Shown in pieces: positions 55,731-63,876 of a stretch of 64,000 nucleotides of DNA. The notes below the pieces were generated by a model. It was not told the origin of the DNA. It was given only the letters and a program-made list of their open reading frames with translations, and ran no database searches. The stretch is from VRUE01 sp035318745. Its GTDB lineage: Bacteria > Actinomycetota > Thermoleophilia > Solirubrobacterales > 70-9. The number at the start of each line of letters is the position of its first letter. The stretch's first letter is position 1. The translations under genes were made by a program, and so were the position numbers. The stretch is taken from positions 117,129-181,128 of the forward strand of contig DATHEA010000024.1 in the NCBI GenBank assembly GCA_035318745.1, written 5' to 3'.

Positions 55731-57323
55731 ACGACTGGTTCTCCGCAGTTCTCGCCGCGCCTGGGGCGCCGAGCTTTTCTCGGCGCCCTGGGCAGCGGCG
55801 CGCTTGCCGGGCTGCTGCCCATCGGGCTTCGGCCGGGGGTGCTCGGTTCCGCATCGGCGGGCTCGCCTCGGGCCGCGCCGGCGCCCTTTCGCGATTCCCT
55901 GCCGATTCCCGAGGAGCTGCGCGGGTCGAAGTCGGAGATACAGATCCGCGAGGCGGAGGTCCAGATCCTGCCTGGTCACCCGACGCGGATGTGGACCTAC
56001 GGCGGCACGTTTCCCGGTCCGACGATCAGGCGCCCCGCCGGCCACAGGACGGAGGTCACCTTCCACCACCAGCTCCCCTCCGCGGTGGGCGAGCTTAGTG
56101 TCCACTTACACGGCGGCCACAACCGCACCCAGTTCGACGGGCAGCCGGGCGGCCTGACCGCCTCGCATCCCCGATCTTTCTATTGCGATATTCCGCGCGG
56201 CCTTTCGCCGCGCAAGTCGGGCAACAACTTCCTGATCGAGCCGGATGGGCGGAAAACCTACGTCTACGACCTGCGCGAGGACGGCCGTCCCGAAGGGGCA
56301 GCGCTTCAGTGGTACCACGACCACCGTCTCGACCACACGGCCCGCAACATCTGGCACGGATTGGCAGGAATGTGGATCGTCGACGACGAGCTCGACGCCT
56401 CGCTGCCGCTGCCGTCGGGCGAGCGAGACATCCCGCTGATGATCGCCGACCGCAGCTTCGATCGCCACAACCAGCTCAGCGATCCCTTCACCGGCCGGCG
56501 CCCTCCGGCCGACGGCGTGGTCGGCCACCGGGTCCTCGTCAACGGCGCCTATCTGCCCCACCACCGCGTGACGGCACAGCGCTACCGATTGCGCCTGCTC
56601 AACGTCTCCGGCCTCCGCCCCTACAACGTCCACCTCTCAAATGGGGCGGCAATGATCCAGATCGGCACCGACAGTGGCCTGATGCCGAAGCCGGTGCGCC
56701 GCAGCCACATCCTGCTCGGCCCGGGAGAGCGGGCGGATGTGATCGTCGACTTCGCCGGCGCGGCCGGCGAGTCGGTGGAGCTGCGCAGCGGCCCTCGCCA
56801 CGATGGCCACAACGGCGCCGGCTCGAGGCCCTACGTCGGCGCGCTGATGCAGTTCCGGGTCGGTGGGCGGCGGCTGCCGGACCGCACCAAGGTGCCGCGC
56901 AAGCTGCGTCCCCTGCCCGGCTGGACCAGGCACGCATCCCACAAGCCCGACCACACCTGGACGATCTCGATCGGCGGCCTCTTCAAGCCGACCTGGCTGA
57001 TCAACGGCAGAACCTTCAACCCGGCCCACGCCGAGGTCTTCCCGCGACTCGACTCGACCGAGACCTGGGAGATCGTCAACCGGACCAACGTCGCCCACAT
57101 GATGCATCTGCACCACACCGACTGGTACCTGCTGGCGCGCAATGGCAAATCGCCCCCGCCCTGGGAAGACTGCCTCAAGGAGACCTTCTTCGTCTACCCC
57201 GGCGAACGCATCCTCGTCGCCGGCCACTTCTCCGACTACACCGGCAAGTTCGTCATCCACTGCCACATGCTCGACCACGAGGACCATGGGCTGATGAGCC
57301 AGTTCGAGGTGGTCCGACGTTGA
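55731..57323 (+). CDS. Multicopper oxidase (CotA/bilirubin-oxidase-like), Tat-exported
   Basis: About 530 residues. All four copper motifs are present: HLHGGHN (about 124), WYHDHRLDHT (about 194), HMMHLHHTDW (about 455) and HCHMLDHEDHGLMSQF (about 509), the last with the axial Met. The frame before the first canonical start (GTG 55839) reads GRRAFLGALGSGALAG, a twin-arginine signal, so translation should start near 55731-55761, but only ACG or CTG codons exist there. An ATG to ACG change at 55731, or a non-AUG start, would explain it. Stop lies in the 17-bp inverted repeat. Confidence 0.85.
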   Translation, partial: TTGSPQFSPRLGRRAFLGALGSGALAGLLPIGLRPGVLGSASAGSPRAAPAPFRDSLPIPEELRGSKSEIQIREAEVQILPGHPTRMWTYGGTFPGPTIRRPAGHRTEVTFHHQLPSAVGELSVHLHGGHNRTQFDGQPGGLTASHPRSFYCDIPRGLSPRKSGNNFLIEPDGRKTYVYDLREDGRPEGAALQWYHDHRLDHTARNIWHGLAGMWIVDDELDASLPLPSGERDIPLMIADRSFDRHNQLSDPFTGRRPPADGVVGHRVLVNGAYLPHHRVTAQRYRLRLLNVSGLRPYNVHLSNGAAMIQIGTDSGLMPKPVRRSHILLGPGERADVIVDFAGAAGESVELRSGPRHDGHNGAGSRPYVGALMQFRVGGRRLPDRTKVPRKLRPLPGWTRHASHKPDHTWTISIGGLFKPTWLINGRTFNPAHAEVFPRLDSTETWEIVNRTNVAHMMHLHHTDWYLLARNGKSPPPWEDCLKETFFVYPGERILVAGHFSDYTGKFVIHCHMLDHEDHGLMSQFEVVRR

Positions 57324-57370
57324 ATGAAGGATTGTCCCCCCTCTGGGGGTGCAAATCCTTCATTCAACGT
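57317..57370. terminator. Bidirectional terminator between multicopper oxidase and cutA
   Basis: 17-bp perfect arms ACGTTGAATGAAGGATT / AATCCTTCATTCAACGT (57317-57333, 57354-57370) with an inner CCCCC/GGGGG stem. Both convergent genes have their stop codons within the arms, so the structure serves both transcripts. Confidence 0.75.
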
Positions 57371-57677
57371 TGCGGCCGAGCCAGGCGAGGTAGCCGGCGC
57401 TGCCGGCGACGATCGGCGTTGCGACTATCTCCGGCTCGTCGTAGGAGTGGAGCTCGCGGATCGCCGCCTCGAGCTCCGCATAGCGCGCCGCGCTCGTCTT
57501 CGCCACGCACATCCACTCCGTCGAGTGCTCGACCGCACCTTGCCAGCGGTAGCGGCTGGCGATCGGGGCGATGACCTGCACGCAGGCGGCGAGGCGGCGC
57601 TCGACCAGCGCCGCGCTGATCTGTTCAGCCTCCTCCTCGGAGCCCGCCGTGGTCGTTACCTGGAGGTAGTCGGCCAT
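57360..57677 (-). CDS. cutA: CutA divalent-cation tolerance protein
   Basis: 105 residues, the usual CutA length. LQVTTTAGSEEEAEQISAALVERRLAACVQV, SRYRWQGAVEHSTEWMCVAKT and the C-terminal SYDEPEIVATPIVAGSAGYLAWL are family signatures (trimeric ferredoxin-like fold). It is linked to copper tolerance and lies against the multicopper oxidase, sharing its terminator. A 3-bp gap separates it from the gene upstream. Confidence 0.95.
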   Translation of the reverse strand: MADYLQVTTTAGSEEEAEQISAALVERRLAACVQVIAPIASRYRWQGAVEHSTEWMCVAKTSAARYAELEAAIRELHSYDEPEIVATPIVAGSAGYLAWLGRNVE

Positions 57678-57680
57678 CCT

Positions 57681-57980
57681 CTACGGAATGCGCTCCTCGA
57701 CGACCTCGTAGAGCCCGTCGGCGCCAACCGACTCGACGAACGGCGAGATCCCGGACAGCTGCTCCTCGTAGCCCTCTTTGGAAGCGACCTCGCGCAGCTG
57801 ATCGACGCTGCCGTCGAAGAAGCCGAAGGAGATCACCTCGTCGGGATCCTCGGCGTTGCGCAGCATGTTGAAGCGGACAAACCCCTCGGGCGGCGTGTCG
57901 CCCATTCCCCCGATGAAAGCGTCGCGGAACTGGTCGAAGGTGCCGGGCTTGAGTTTGCGGACGGTAAGGGCACAGATCAT
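57681..57980 (-). CDS. Small dimeric alpha-beta barrel protein (ABM-like)
   Basis: 99 residues. ICALTVRKLKPGTFDQFRDAF, VRFNMLRNAEDPDEVISFGFFD and helix DQLREVASKEGYEEQL fit the antibiotic-biosynthesis-monooxygenase/EthD-like ferredoxin fold, but no catalytic residue is clear. Possibly a monitor or a small-molecule oxygenase. ATG 57980 has AGAGGAG upstream. It is likely in an operon with cutA. Confidence 0.7.
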   Translation of the reverse strand: MICALTVRKLKPGTFDQFRDAFIGGMGDTPPEGFVRFNMLRNAEDPDEVISFGFFDGSVDQLREVASKEGYEEQLSGISPFVESVGADGLYEVVEERIP

Positions 57981-58053
57981 TTCGTCTCCTCTGGATCGGG
58001 AACCGGTCGCCCTAGCATCGACCTGCGCGGGCGGCGCGTCAAGGAGAGCTCGA

Positions 58054-58791
58054 CTACTCGCCGGAGTCCCGGTGGACCTCGATCGCGGCGGCCTGGTCGC
58101 GGGGGCGGACGACGATCTCGTCGACGTTCACGTGGGACGGTTGGGCGATGGCCCAGCGGATGCACTCGGCGACGTCCTCGGCGCTCAGTGGGGTCATTCC
58201 CTGGTAAACGCGGCGGGCCGCCGCCTCGTCGCCGCCGAAGCGGACCAGCGAGAACTCGGTCTCGACCATGCCCGGCGCGATCTCGGTCACCCGCACCGGC
58301 TCGCCCAGCAGCTCCAGGCGCAGCACCCGCAGCATCGAGCGCTGGGCGTGCTTGGCGGCGATGTAGCCGGCCCCGCCGCGGTAGGCCTCGAAGCCGGCGA
58401 TGCTGGTGATCGAGACGACGTGGCCGTCGCCTGAAGCGACGAGCCGCGGCAACAGTGCGCGCGTCATCCGCATCGTCCCCAGCACGTTCGTCTCGTACAT
58501 CGTGCGCCACTTGTCTTCGTCGGCCTCGCCCAGCGGTTCGAGCCCGTGTGCGCCGCCGGCGTTGTTGATCAGCACGTCGCAGCGGGGTACCTGGGCGGCG
58601 AACGCCTCGACAGACTCGGGATCGGTCACATCCAGTGCGACGGCCTCCCCGCCGACCTCAGCCGCGAGCTCCTGCAACCGCCGCAGGCGCCGCGCCCCGA
58701 GCACGACCTGGAGGCCATCCTGCGCCAGCGCTCGAGCGGCAGCGGCCCCGATCCCGCTGGAAGCCCCCGTGATGACCGCGACCCTCGCCAC
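58054..58791 (-). CDS. SDR family NAD(P)-dependent oxidoreductase
   Basis: 245 residues, classical SDR. VAVITGASSGIGAAAARAL (cofactor), LINNAGGAHG and the catalytic Tyr-x-x-x-Lys in GYIAAKHAQRS are present, with Ser in VVSITSIAGFE. Resembles YdfG/serine-dehydrogenase-like enzymes (GMTPLSAEDVAECIRW). It starts 7 bp after the VOC gene and is in the same direction. Confidence 0.92.
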   Translation of the reverse strand: MARVAVITGASSGIGAAAARALAQDGLQVVLGARRLRRLQELAAEVGGEAVALDVTDPESVEAFAAQVPRCDVLINNAGGAHGLEPLGEADEDKWRTMYETNVLGTMRMTRALLPRLVASGDGHVVSITSIAGFEAYRGGAGYIAAKHAQRSMLRVLRLELLGEPVRVTEIAPGMVETEFSLVRFGGDEAAARRVYQGMTPLSAEDVAECIRWAIAQPSHVNVDEIVVRPRDQAAAIEVHRDSGE

Positions 58792-58798
58792 GGTGGCG

Positions 58799-59176
58799 CT
58801 ACTCGCCGATCAGCTCTATGCGGTAGCCGTCCGGATCGCGGACGAAGCAGATGCGGTGGCCCTCGATGCGGCCGCCGGGGCGGTAGGGGGGCTTTTCGGG
58901 CTCGATCCCCTGTGCGGCCAGCCCCTCCAGGGTGCCGTCGAGGTCGTCGATGGCGAGGGCGATGTGGTTGTAGCCGCTGCCGTGCTCGTAGGAGTCGACG
59001 CCGTGGTTGTAGGTCAGCTCCAGGCGCGGATCTTCGCCCGGCATGCCCATGAAGACGTTGATCGCCTCGTCGCCGATCGGCATCCGCGCGACCTCTTCGA
59101 AGCCGAGCTTCTCGTAAAAGGCGACCGAGCGATCGATCTCGCCGATCCGGTAGCAGGTGTGGAGGAAGCTGGGCAT
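58799..59176 (-). CDS. VOC family protein, glyoxalase I-like
   Basis: 125 residues. FLHTCYRIGEIDRSVAFYEKLGFEEVAR resembles lactoylglutathione lyase, with metal ligands His in LHTCYR, Glu in LELTYNH, His in YNHIALAIDD and Glu in YRIELIGE at the expected sites. This is a closer match to glyoxalase I than the VOC gene at 45406. ATG 59176 has GGGAAGA upstream. Confidence 0.85.
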   Translation of the reverse strand: MPSFLHTCYRIGEIDRSVAFYEKLGFEEVARMPIGDEAINVFMGMPGEDPRLELTYNHGVDSYEHGSGYNHIALAIDDLDGTLEGLAAQGIEPEKPPYRPGGRIEGHRICFVRDPDGYRIELIGE

Positions 59177-59194
59177 GCGATCTTCCCGGAAGGC

Positions 59195-59200
59195 TACTGT
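59195..59200 (+). promoter_or_regulatory. -10 box TACTGT, leaderless start of the hydrolase
   Basis: TANNNT box 8 nt before ATG 59209 in the 32-bp gap between divergent genes; no Shine-Dalgarno on this strand. Confidence 0.4.
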
Positions 59201-59208
59201 TTATCTGC

Positions 59209-60102
59209 ATGTCCGAGATGCGGATCAAGACCGCCACCGTCCACGGCCGCTCGGTCTCCTACGTGGAGGCCGGTGAGGGCCCGGTGCTGCTGCTGATCCA
59301 CGGCATCGCCGGCACATCCGAGAACTGGCGCGAGGTGGTCGAGCCGCTGGCCCGCCACCACACCGTGATCGCTCCGGATTTTCCCGGCCACGGGGCATCG
59401 GAGGCGGGCGGCGGCGACTACTCGATCGGGTCGCTCGCCAGCGGCCTGCGCGATCTGCTGCTGGCGCTCGGCCACGAGCGCGCGACCCTCGCCGGGCACT
59501 CGCTCGGCGGCGGCGTCGCGATGCAGCTCGCCTACCAGTACCCGGAGATGATCGAACGCCTCGTCCTGGTCTCCAGCGGCGGCCTGGGCCCAGAGGTGAG
59601 CCCGGTCCTGCGAGCCGCTGCGCTGCCCGGCGCCGATCTTTTCATCTCTGTCACCGCCGGAGCCGGCCAGCGGGTCGGCTCGGTGCTCGGCCGCGGGCTT
59701 GCCGCGGTCGGGTTGCGTCCCAGCGCCGACATCGCCGAGGTGGCGCGTGGCTACGCCACGCTCGAGGACCCAGACCGTCGCGCCGCCTTCCTCGACACGC
59801 TGCGCGCGGTTGTGGGCACCGGAGGCCAGCGCGTCGCGGCGGGGGACCGCCTCTACCTGGCCGAAGCGGTGCCGGTGCTGATTATTTGGGGCAGGCGCGA
59901 CTCGATCATTCCCGTGCGCCACGGCGAAGACGCGCACCGGGCGATCCCCGGCAGCCGGCTCGAGGTCTTCGAGGACGTCGGTCATATGCCGCAGCTGGAG
60001 GCACCAGGACGCTTCATCGCCGTGCTCGAACGCTTCTTGCGCGAGACCGAGCCGGCGCAGTTCGATCGCGACGAGTGGCGGGCAAGAATACGCGTCGCCT
60101 GA
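59209..60102 (+). CDS. Alpha/beta-hydrolase
   Basis: 297 residues. VLLLIHGIAGTSENWREV gives the oxyanion HG motif, LAGHSLGGGVAMQLA the Ser nucleophile (GHSLGG), LIIWGRRDSIIPVRHGE the Asp and EDVGHMPQLEAP the His. Family members hydrolyse esters, lactones or C-C bonds; the substrate is unknown. It is divergent from the glyoxalase-like gene. Confidence 0.92.
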   Translation: MSEMRIKTATVHGRSVSYVEAGEGPVLLLIHGIAGTSENWREVVEPLARHHTVIAPDFPGHGASEAGGGDYSIGSLASGLRDLLLALGHERATLAGHSLGGGVAMQLAYQYPEMIERLVLVSSGGLGPEVSPVLRAAALPGADLFISVTAGAGQRVGSVLGRGLAAVGLRPSADIAEVARGYATLEDPDRRAAFLDTLRAVVGTGGQRVAAGDRLYLAEAVPVLIIWGRRDSIIPVRHGEDAHRAIPGSRLEVFEDVGHMPQLEAPGRFIAVLERFLRETEPAQFDRDEWRARIRVA

Positions 60103-60229
60103 GGCTCCGGACCGACGGGCCCTGAAACGTCCCAATAGGCGCGTTTTACGGACTACCAGGCGGGTTTCTCGCCGGCGCACGTGAAATTGCCGCATGATGC
60201 GGGGGAAAAGGCCAGCTCGGTCCCCTCAA

Positions 60230-60235
60230 TACAAT
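60230..60235 (+). promoter_or_regulatory. -10 box TACAAT, leaderless start of the penicillin-binding protein
   Basis: TACAAT lies 7 nt before ATG 60243 with no Shine-Dalgarno between. Confidence 0.45.
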
Positions 60236-60242
60236 TTCGTCG

Positions 60243-62405
60243 ATGACGAACCGGGCACGGCGGCAGCAGCGCAGGCACCATCGCTTGAGCTGGAAGAAGA
60301 AAGTGCTGATCCCGCTCGGGATCCTTGCCGCCGCGGCCGCGGTGGCCGGCACGGTAGGCGCGAGCTGGGCGATCGACGTCTACAACTCGGCGCCGCCGCT
60401 CTCCAGCCTCAAGCCGGTGCAGAAGGGACGCTCCTCGGCCATATACGCAGCTGACGGCAGCCTGATCGGCTTCATCCGCGCCAGCAGCGTACGCCAGCCG
60501 GTCCCCTCGAAGGCGCTGCCGCAGAACCTCAAGTACGCCACCGTCGCGATCGAGGATCGCAATTACTTCCATCATGGCGCGATCGATCCGGCCGGCATAG
60601 CCCGCGCCGCCTGGAAGGACCTGCTGGCCGGCGGCAAGCCGGTCCAGGGCGCCTCGACGATCACCCAGCAGCTCGTCCGCAACCTCTACATCCGCGACCC
60701 CGAACAGACGCTGAAGCGAAAGCTGGTCGAAGCGCACCTCGCATACGAGGAGGAGGAAGCCCACTCGAAGCACTGGATCCTCACCGCCTACCTGAACACC
60801 GCGCCCTACGGCACGGTCGAAGGGGAGACCGCGGTCGGCGCCGAGGCGGCGGCGCAGACCTATTACGGCAAGCCGGCCCGCGAGCTCGGCCTGACCGAAG
60901 CGGCGATGATCGCCGGCCTGCCCCAGGCCCCCTCCGAATACAACCCCTTCCTCGACCCGCGGGCCGCCCTCAAACGCCGCAACGAGGTGCTGGAAGCGAT
61001 GCGGGACCAGGGCTACATCGCGCCGAGCGAATACCGCGAGTCTGTAAACGAAGGCCTGAAGCTGAACCCGGGGCACAAGTACCGGGTCATCCGCGACCCC
61101 TTCCTCTTCGATCTGGTCCAGCAGGAGCTGATCGACAAGTACGGCCTCAACACCGTCCGCTACGGCGGCCTCAAGGCCTACACGACGATCGACCCCGAAC
61201 TGCAGGAACGGGCGCAGGAAGCGGTCGACTCGTGCAGCGTCTGCTACCCCGAAGGCGGGCCGGCCGCCGCCCTCGCCTCGGTCGATCCTTCCAATGGTGA
61301 GATCGTCGCTCTCGCATCCATCCCGGGAGGCCCCGAAGAAAGCGAATTCAACTATGCCTGGCAGGCCCACCGCCAGCCCGGCTCCTCGTTCAAGACCTTC
61401 GTCCTCACCACCGCGATCAAGCAGGGCATCGACCCTTACAGCACTTATTACGACGGCACCTCGCCGAAGACCCTCGACCTGCCGGGCGGCGGCACCTGGA
61501 CCGTCAACAACGCCGAGCCCGGTGGCGGCACGATGTCGCTCGCCTCGGCCACCTGGGAGTCGGTCAACGTCATCTTCGCCCAGCTCGACCTCGACGTCGG
61601 CCCCGAAAACGTCACCCATACCGCGCACGAGATGGGGATCGAAGCGCCACTCGAATCGGTGCCCGCGGAGGCGATCGGCGGCCTCGCGATCGGCGTCACC
61701 CCGCTTGAAATGGCGGATGCGTACGCCACCCTGGCCAATGGCGGGATCCACCACGAACCGACGGCGATCGCCCGGGTCGAGTTCCCCAGCGGCAAGGTCG
61801 ACGAACCCAGTCCGGACTCCGGCGACCGCGTCCTCACCGAGGGCGAGGCCTACGACGTGACCAAACTGCTCGAGGGCGTGATCACCCAGGGGACCGGGGC
61901 CGGCTATACCTACATGGGCTGCAGCGCCGAGGCCGGTAAGACCGGCACCTCGGAGGATCTCTCCGACGCCTGGTTCGCAGGCTTCACCCCGCTCTACTCG
62001 ACCGCGGTTTGGGTGGGCCATCCGCAGTCGCGCGAAGAAACCGGCTTCGGCGGACCCACCGCCGGCCCGATCTGGCGCTCCTTCATGGAATCGGCAGCCG
62101 CGGGCAACTGCCCCGAATTCGCCGAACCGTCCAGCCTGCCCGAACTTTCAGGTCTCGACAGCGGACACACCAGCGGCTCTTCGGGCTCCTACGGCGAAGC
62201 CGAAGAAGAATTCGAAGCCGGCGAAGAAGAATTCGAAGAAGGCGGAGAAGAAGCGAAGAAGGGAAAGGGCGGCGACGAAGGGGCGGCCGAAGCCGAAGCC
62301 GAAGCCACGCCTGAAGCCGAAGCGGCCCCTGCTCCCACTCCCGCGCCGGCTCCTTCCTCACCGGGTGGCGGGGCGCCCGCCGGCGGAGTTTCACCCAGCG
62401 GTTGA
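60243..62405 (+). CDS. Class A penicillin-binding protein (bifunctional)
   Basis: 720 residues. A cytoplasmic basic start and one membrane helix (VLIPLGILAAAAAVAGTVGA), then the GT51 transglycosylase domain with the catalytic Glu in AIEDRNYFHHG (about 103) and GASTITQQLVRN, then the transpeptidase domain with SxxK in PGSSFKTF (about 380), SVN (about 439) and KTGTS (about 565). It polymerises and cross-links peptidoglycan. The last ~90 residues are an acidic Glu-rich stretch and an Ala/Pro-rich tail (EEEFEAGEEEFEEGGEE; APAPTPAPAPSSP). Probably leaderless. Confidence 0.95.
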   Translation: MTNRARRQQRRHHRLSWKKKVLIPLGILAAAAAVAGTVGASWAIDVYNSAPPLSSLKPVQKGRSSAIYAADGSLIGFIRASSVRQPVPSKALPQNLKYATVAIEDRNYFHHGAIDPAGIARAAWKDLLAGGKPVQGASTITQQLVRNLYIRDPEQTLKRKLVEAHLAYEEEEAHSKHWILTAYLNTAPYGTVEGETAVGAEAAAQTYYGKPARELGLTEAAMIAGLPQAPSEYNPFLDPRAALKRRNEVLEAMRDQGYIAPSEYRESVNEGLKLNPGHKYRVIRDPFLFDLVQQELIDKYGLNTVRYGGLKAYTTIDPELQERAQEAVDSCSVCYPEGGPAAALASVDPSNGEIVALASIPGGPEESEFNYAWQAHRQPGSSFKTFVLTTAIKQGIDPYSTYYDGTSPKTLDLPGGGTWTVNNAEPGGGTMSLASATWESVNVIFAQLDLDVGPENVTHTAHEMGIEAPLESVPAEAIGGLAIGVTPLEMADAYATLANGGIHHEPTAIARVEFPSGKVDEPSPDSGDRVLTEGEAYDVTKLLEGVITQGTGAGYTYMGCSAEAGKTGTSEDLSDAWFAGFTPLYSTAVWVGHPQSREETGFGGPTAGPIWRSFMESAAAGNCPEFAEPSSLPELSGLDSGHTSGSSGSYGEAEEEFEAGEEEFEEGGEEAKKGKGGDEGAAEAEAEATPEAEAAPAPTPAPAPSSPGGGAPAGGVSPSG

Positions 62406-62462
62406 GCTCTCGCTAACGCCGGCCAAGCTCTCCCTCCGTCGTAGGCCGGGGTCAATGTAAAG

Positions 62463-63764
62463 GTGGCCGTGTCCGAGCGTGCCCACCGCATCCCAGGTCG
62501 CTACGCCCACTGGTGGGTCGCCCGGCGGCGTTACGCCCTGCTCCGCGCCGGCGGTGTCGCGGCGCTGCTGGCGGTGGTCGGCCCCGGCGTGCTGGCGGGC
62601 CTCTCCGACGACGATCCGGCCGGGATCGCGACCTACTCGATCCTCGGGGCCCGCTACGGCTACGAGCTGCTCTGGGTCCTGGCCGTCTCCACGGCGGCGC
62701 TGATCGTCTTCCACGAGGTCGGTGTGCGGCTCGGCATCGTCACCGGCAAGGGGCTGCTGACGCTGGTCCGCGAGCGCTTTGGCGGGCGTGCCGCCGCGAT
62801 CGTGCTCGCCGCGCTCGTAGTCGCCAACACGGGCACGATGTGCGCCGAGTTCGCCGGCGTCGCCGCCGGGATGGATCTGCTCGGCGGGATGAGCAAGTAC
62901 GTCAGCGTGCCCCTGGCTGCCGCCGGCGTATCCGCTCTGGTCCTGCGCGGGAGCTTCCGTTACGTCGAGCACTTCCTCCTCCTGCTCAGCTCGGTCTTCG
63001 TCTCCTACATCGTCGCCGGCCTGCTGGCCCATCCCGATTGGGGTGCTGCCGCCAAGGGCCTCGTCGTCCCCGACATCCCGCTGAACCGCGACGCCGTCCT
63101 GGTCGCGGTGGCCACGGTCGGGACGACCCTGGCGCCGTGGGGGCTGGCCTTCATCCAGTCTTACGCCGTCGACAAGCGCCTGCAGTTGAAGGACCTGCGC
63201 TACGAGCGCGCCGACGTGATCGTCGGCGCCGCGCTTACTGGCGTCATCGGCTTCTTCGTCGTCGTCGCCTGCGCCGCCACCCTGCACGTCAACGGCATCG
63301 ACGTCAACTCAGCCGCCGACGCGGCCCGGGCGCTGGAACCGCTTGCCGGCGACGCCGCGGCGTCCCTGTTCGGCGTTGGCTTCCTCGGCGCCGCGCTACT
63401 GGCGGCGGCGATCGTGCCGCTCTCGACCGCGTACTCGGTCTCCGAGACCTTCGGCGCCCGCGCCGACGTCGACGACAGCTTCGCCGAGGCGCGCACCTTC
63501 TACCTCAGCTTCGGCACCGTGGTCGCCGTCGCCGCCTGCATCGTCCTCATCCCCGGCGCACCGCTGATTCAGATTCTCTTCCTCTCGCAGGCTCTCAACG
63601 CGGTCCTGCTCCTCGTCTTCCTCCCCTTCGTCCGCTCCCTCGCCAAGGACCGGGAGCTGATGGGTGTGAACGCCCTCGGGCGCTTTGACCGCGTGACCAC
63701 CGCGCTGGCGTTCGCCGTGGTCGCCGCCTCGGTGCTCGCCCTCGGCGTGCTGGCGATTCTCTGA
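62463..63764 (+). CDS. NRAMP-related divalent metal transporter, variant motifs
   Basis: 433 residues, 11 membrane helices. Helix 1 reads LAGLSDDDPAGIATYSILGA where NRAMP proteins have DPGN, and helix 6 has GTTLAPWGLAFIQSYAV, lacking the MPH Met that selects Mn/Fe. This is the pattern of NRAMP-related proteins that carry Mg or other ions. GTG 62463 is used; GTG 62469, nearer AAAGGTGG, is an alternative. Confidence 0.85.
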   Translation: MAVSERAHRIPGRYAHWWVARRRYALLRAGGVAALLAVVGPGVLAGLSDDDPAGIATYSILGARYGYELLWVLAVSTAALIVFHEVGVRLGIVTGKGLLTLVRERFGGRAAAIVLAALVVANTGTMCAEFAGVAAGMDLLGGMSKYVSVPLAAAGVSALVLRGSFRYVEHFLLLLSSVFVSYIVAGLLAHPDWGAAAKGLVVPDIPLNRDAVLVAVATVGTTLAPWGLAFIQSYAVDKRLQLKDLRYERADVIVGAALTGVIGFFVVVACAATLHVNGIDVNSAADAARALEPLAGDAAASLFGVGFLGAALLAAAIVPLSTAYSVSETFGARADVDDSFAEARTFYLSFGTVVAVAACIVLIPGAPLIQILFLSQALNAVLLLVFLPFVRSLAKDRELMGVNALGRFDRVTTALAFAVVAASVLALGVLAIL

Positions 63765-63876
63765 GCTCGGCCGGGCGCCGCCCTGCGGCGAGCGATGAGC
63801 GACGCTTGACCGTCTGAGGATCGGCACGACTCGCACCCGCCGAGCGGGTCATGATGGCCCCGTGAGACGTCCTGTG

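Noticed and set aside
60153..62021. A 622-codon minus-strand frame opposite the penicillin-binding protein
   Set aside because: Antisense to a gene with all catalytic motifs; no domain or start signal.
62190..62330. GAA/GCC-rich repeats
   Set aside because: They code the acidic and Ala-rich tail of the penicillin-binding protein.
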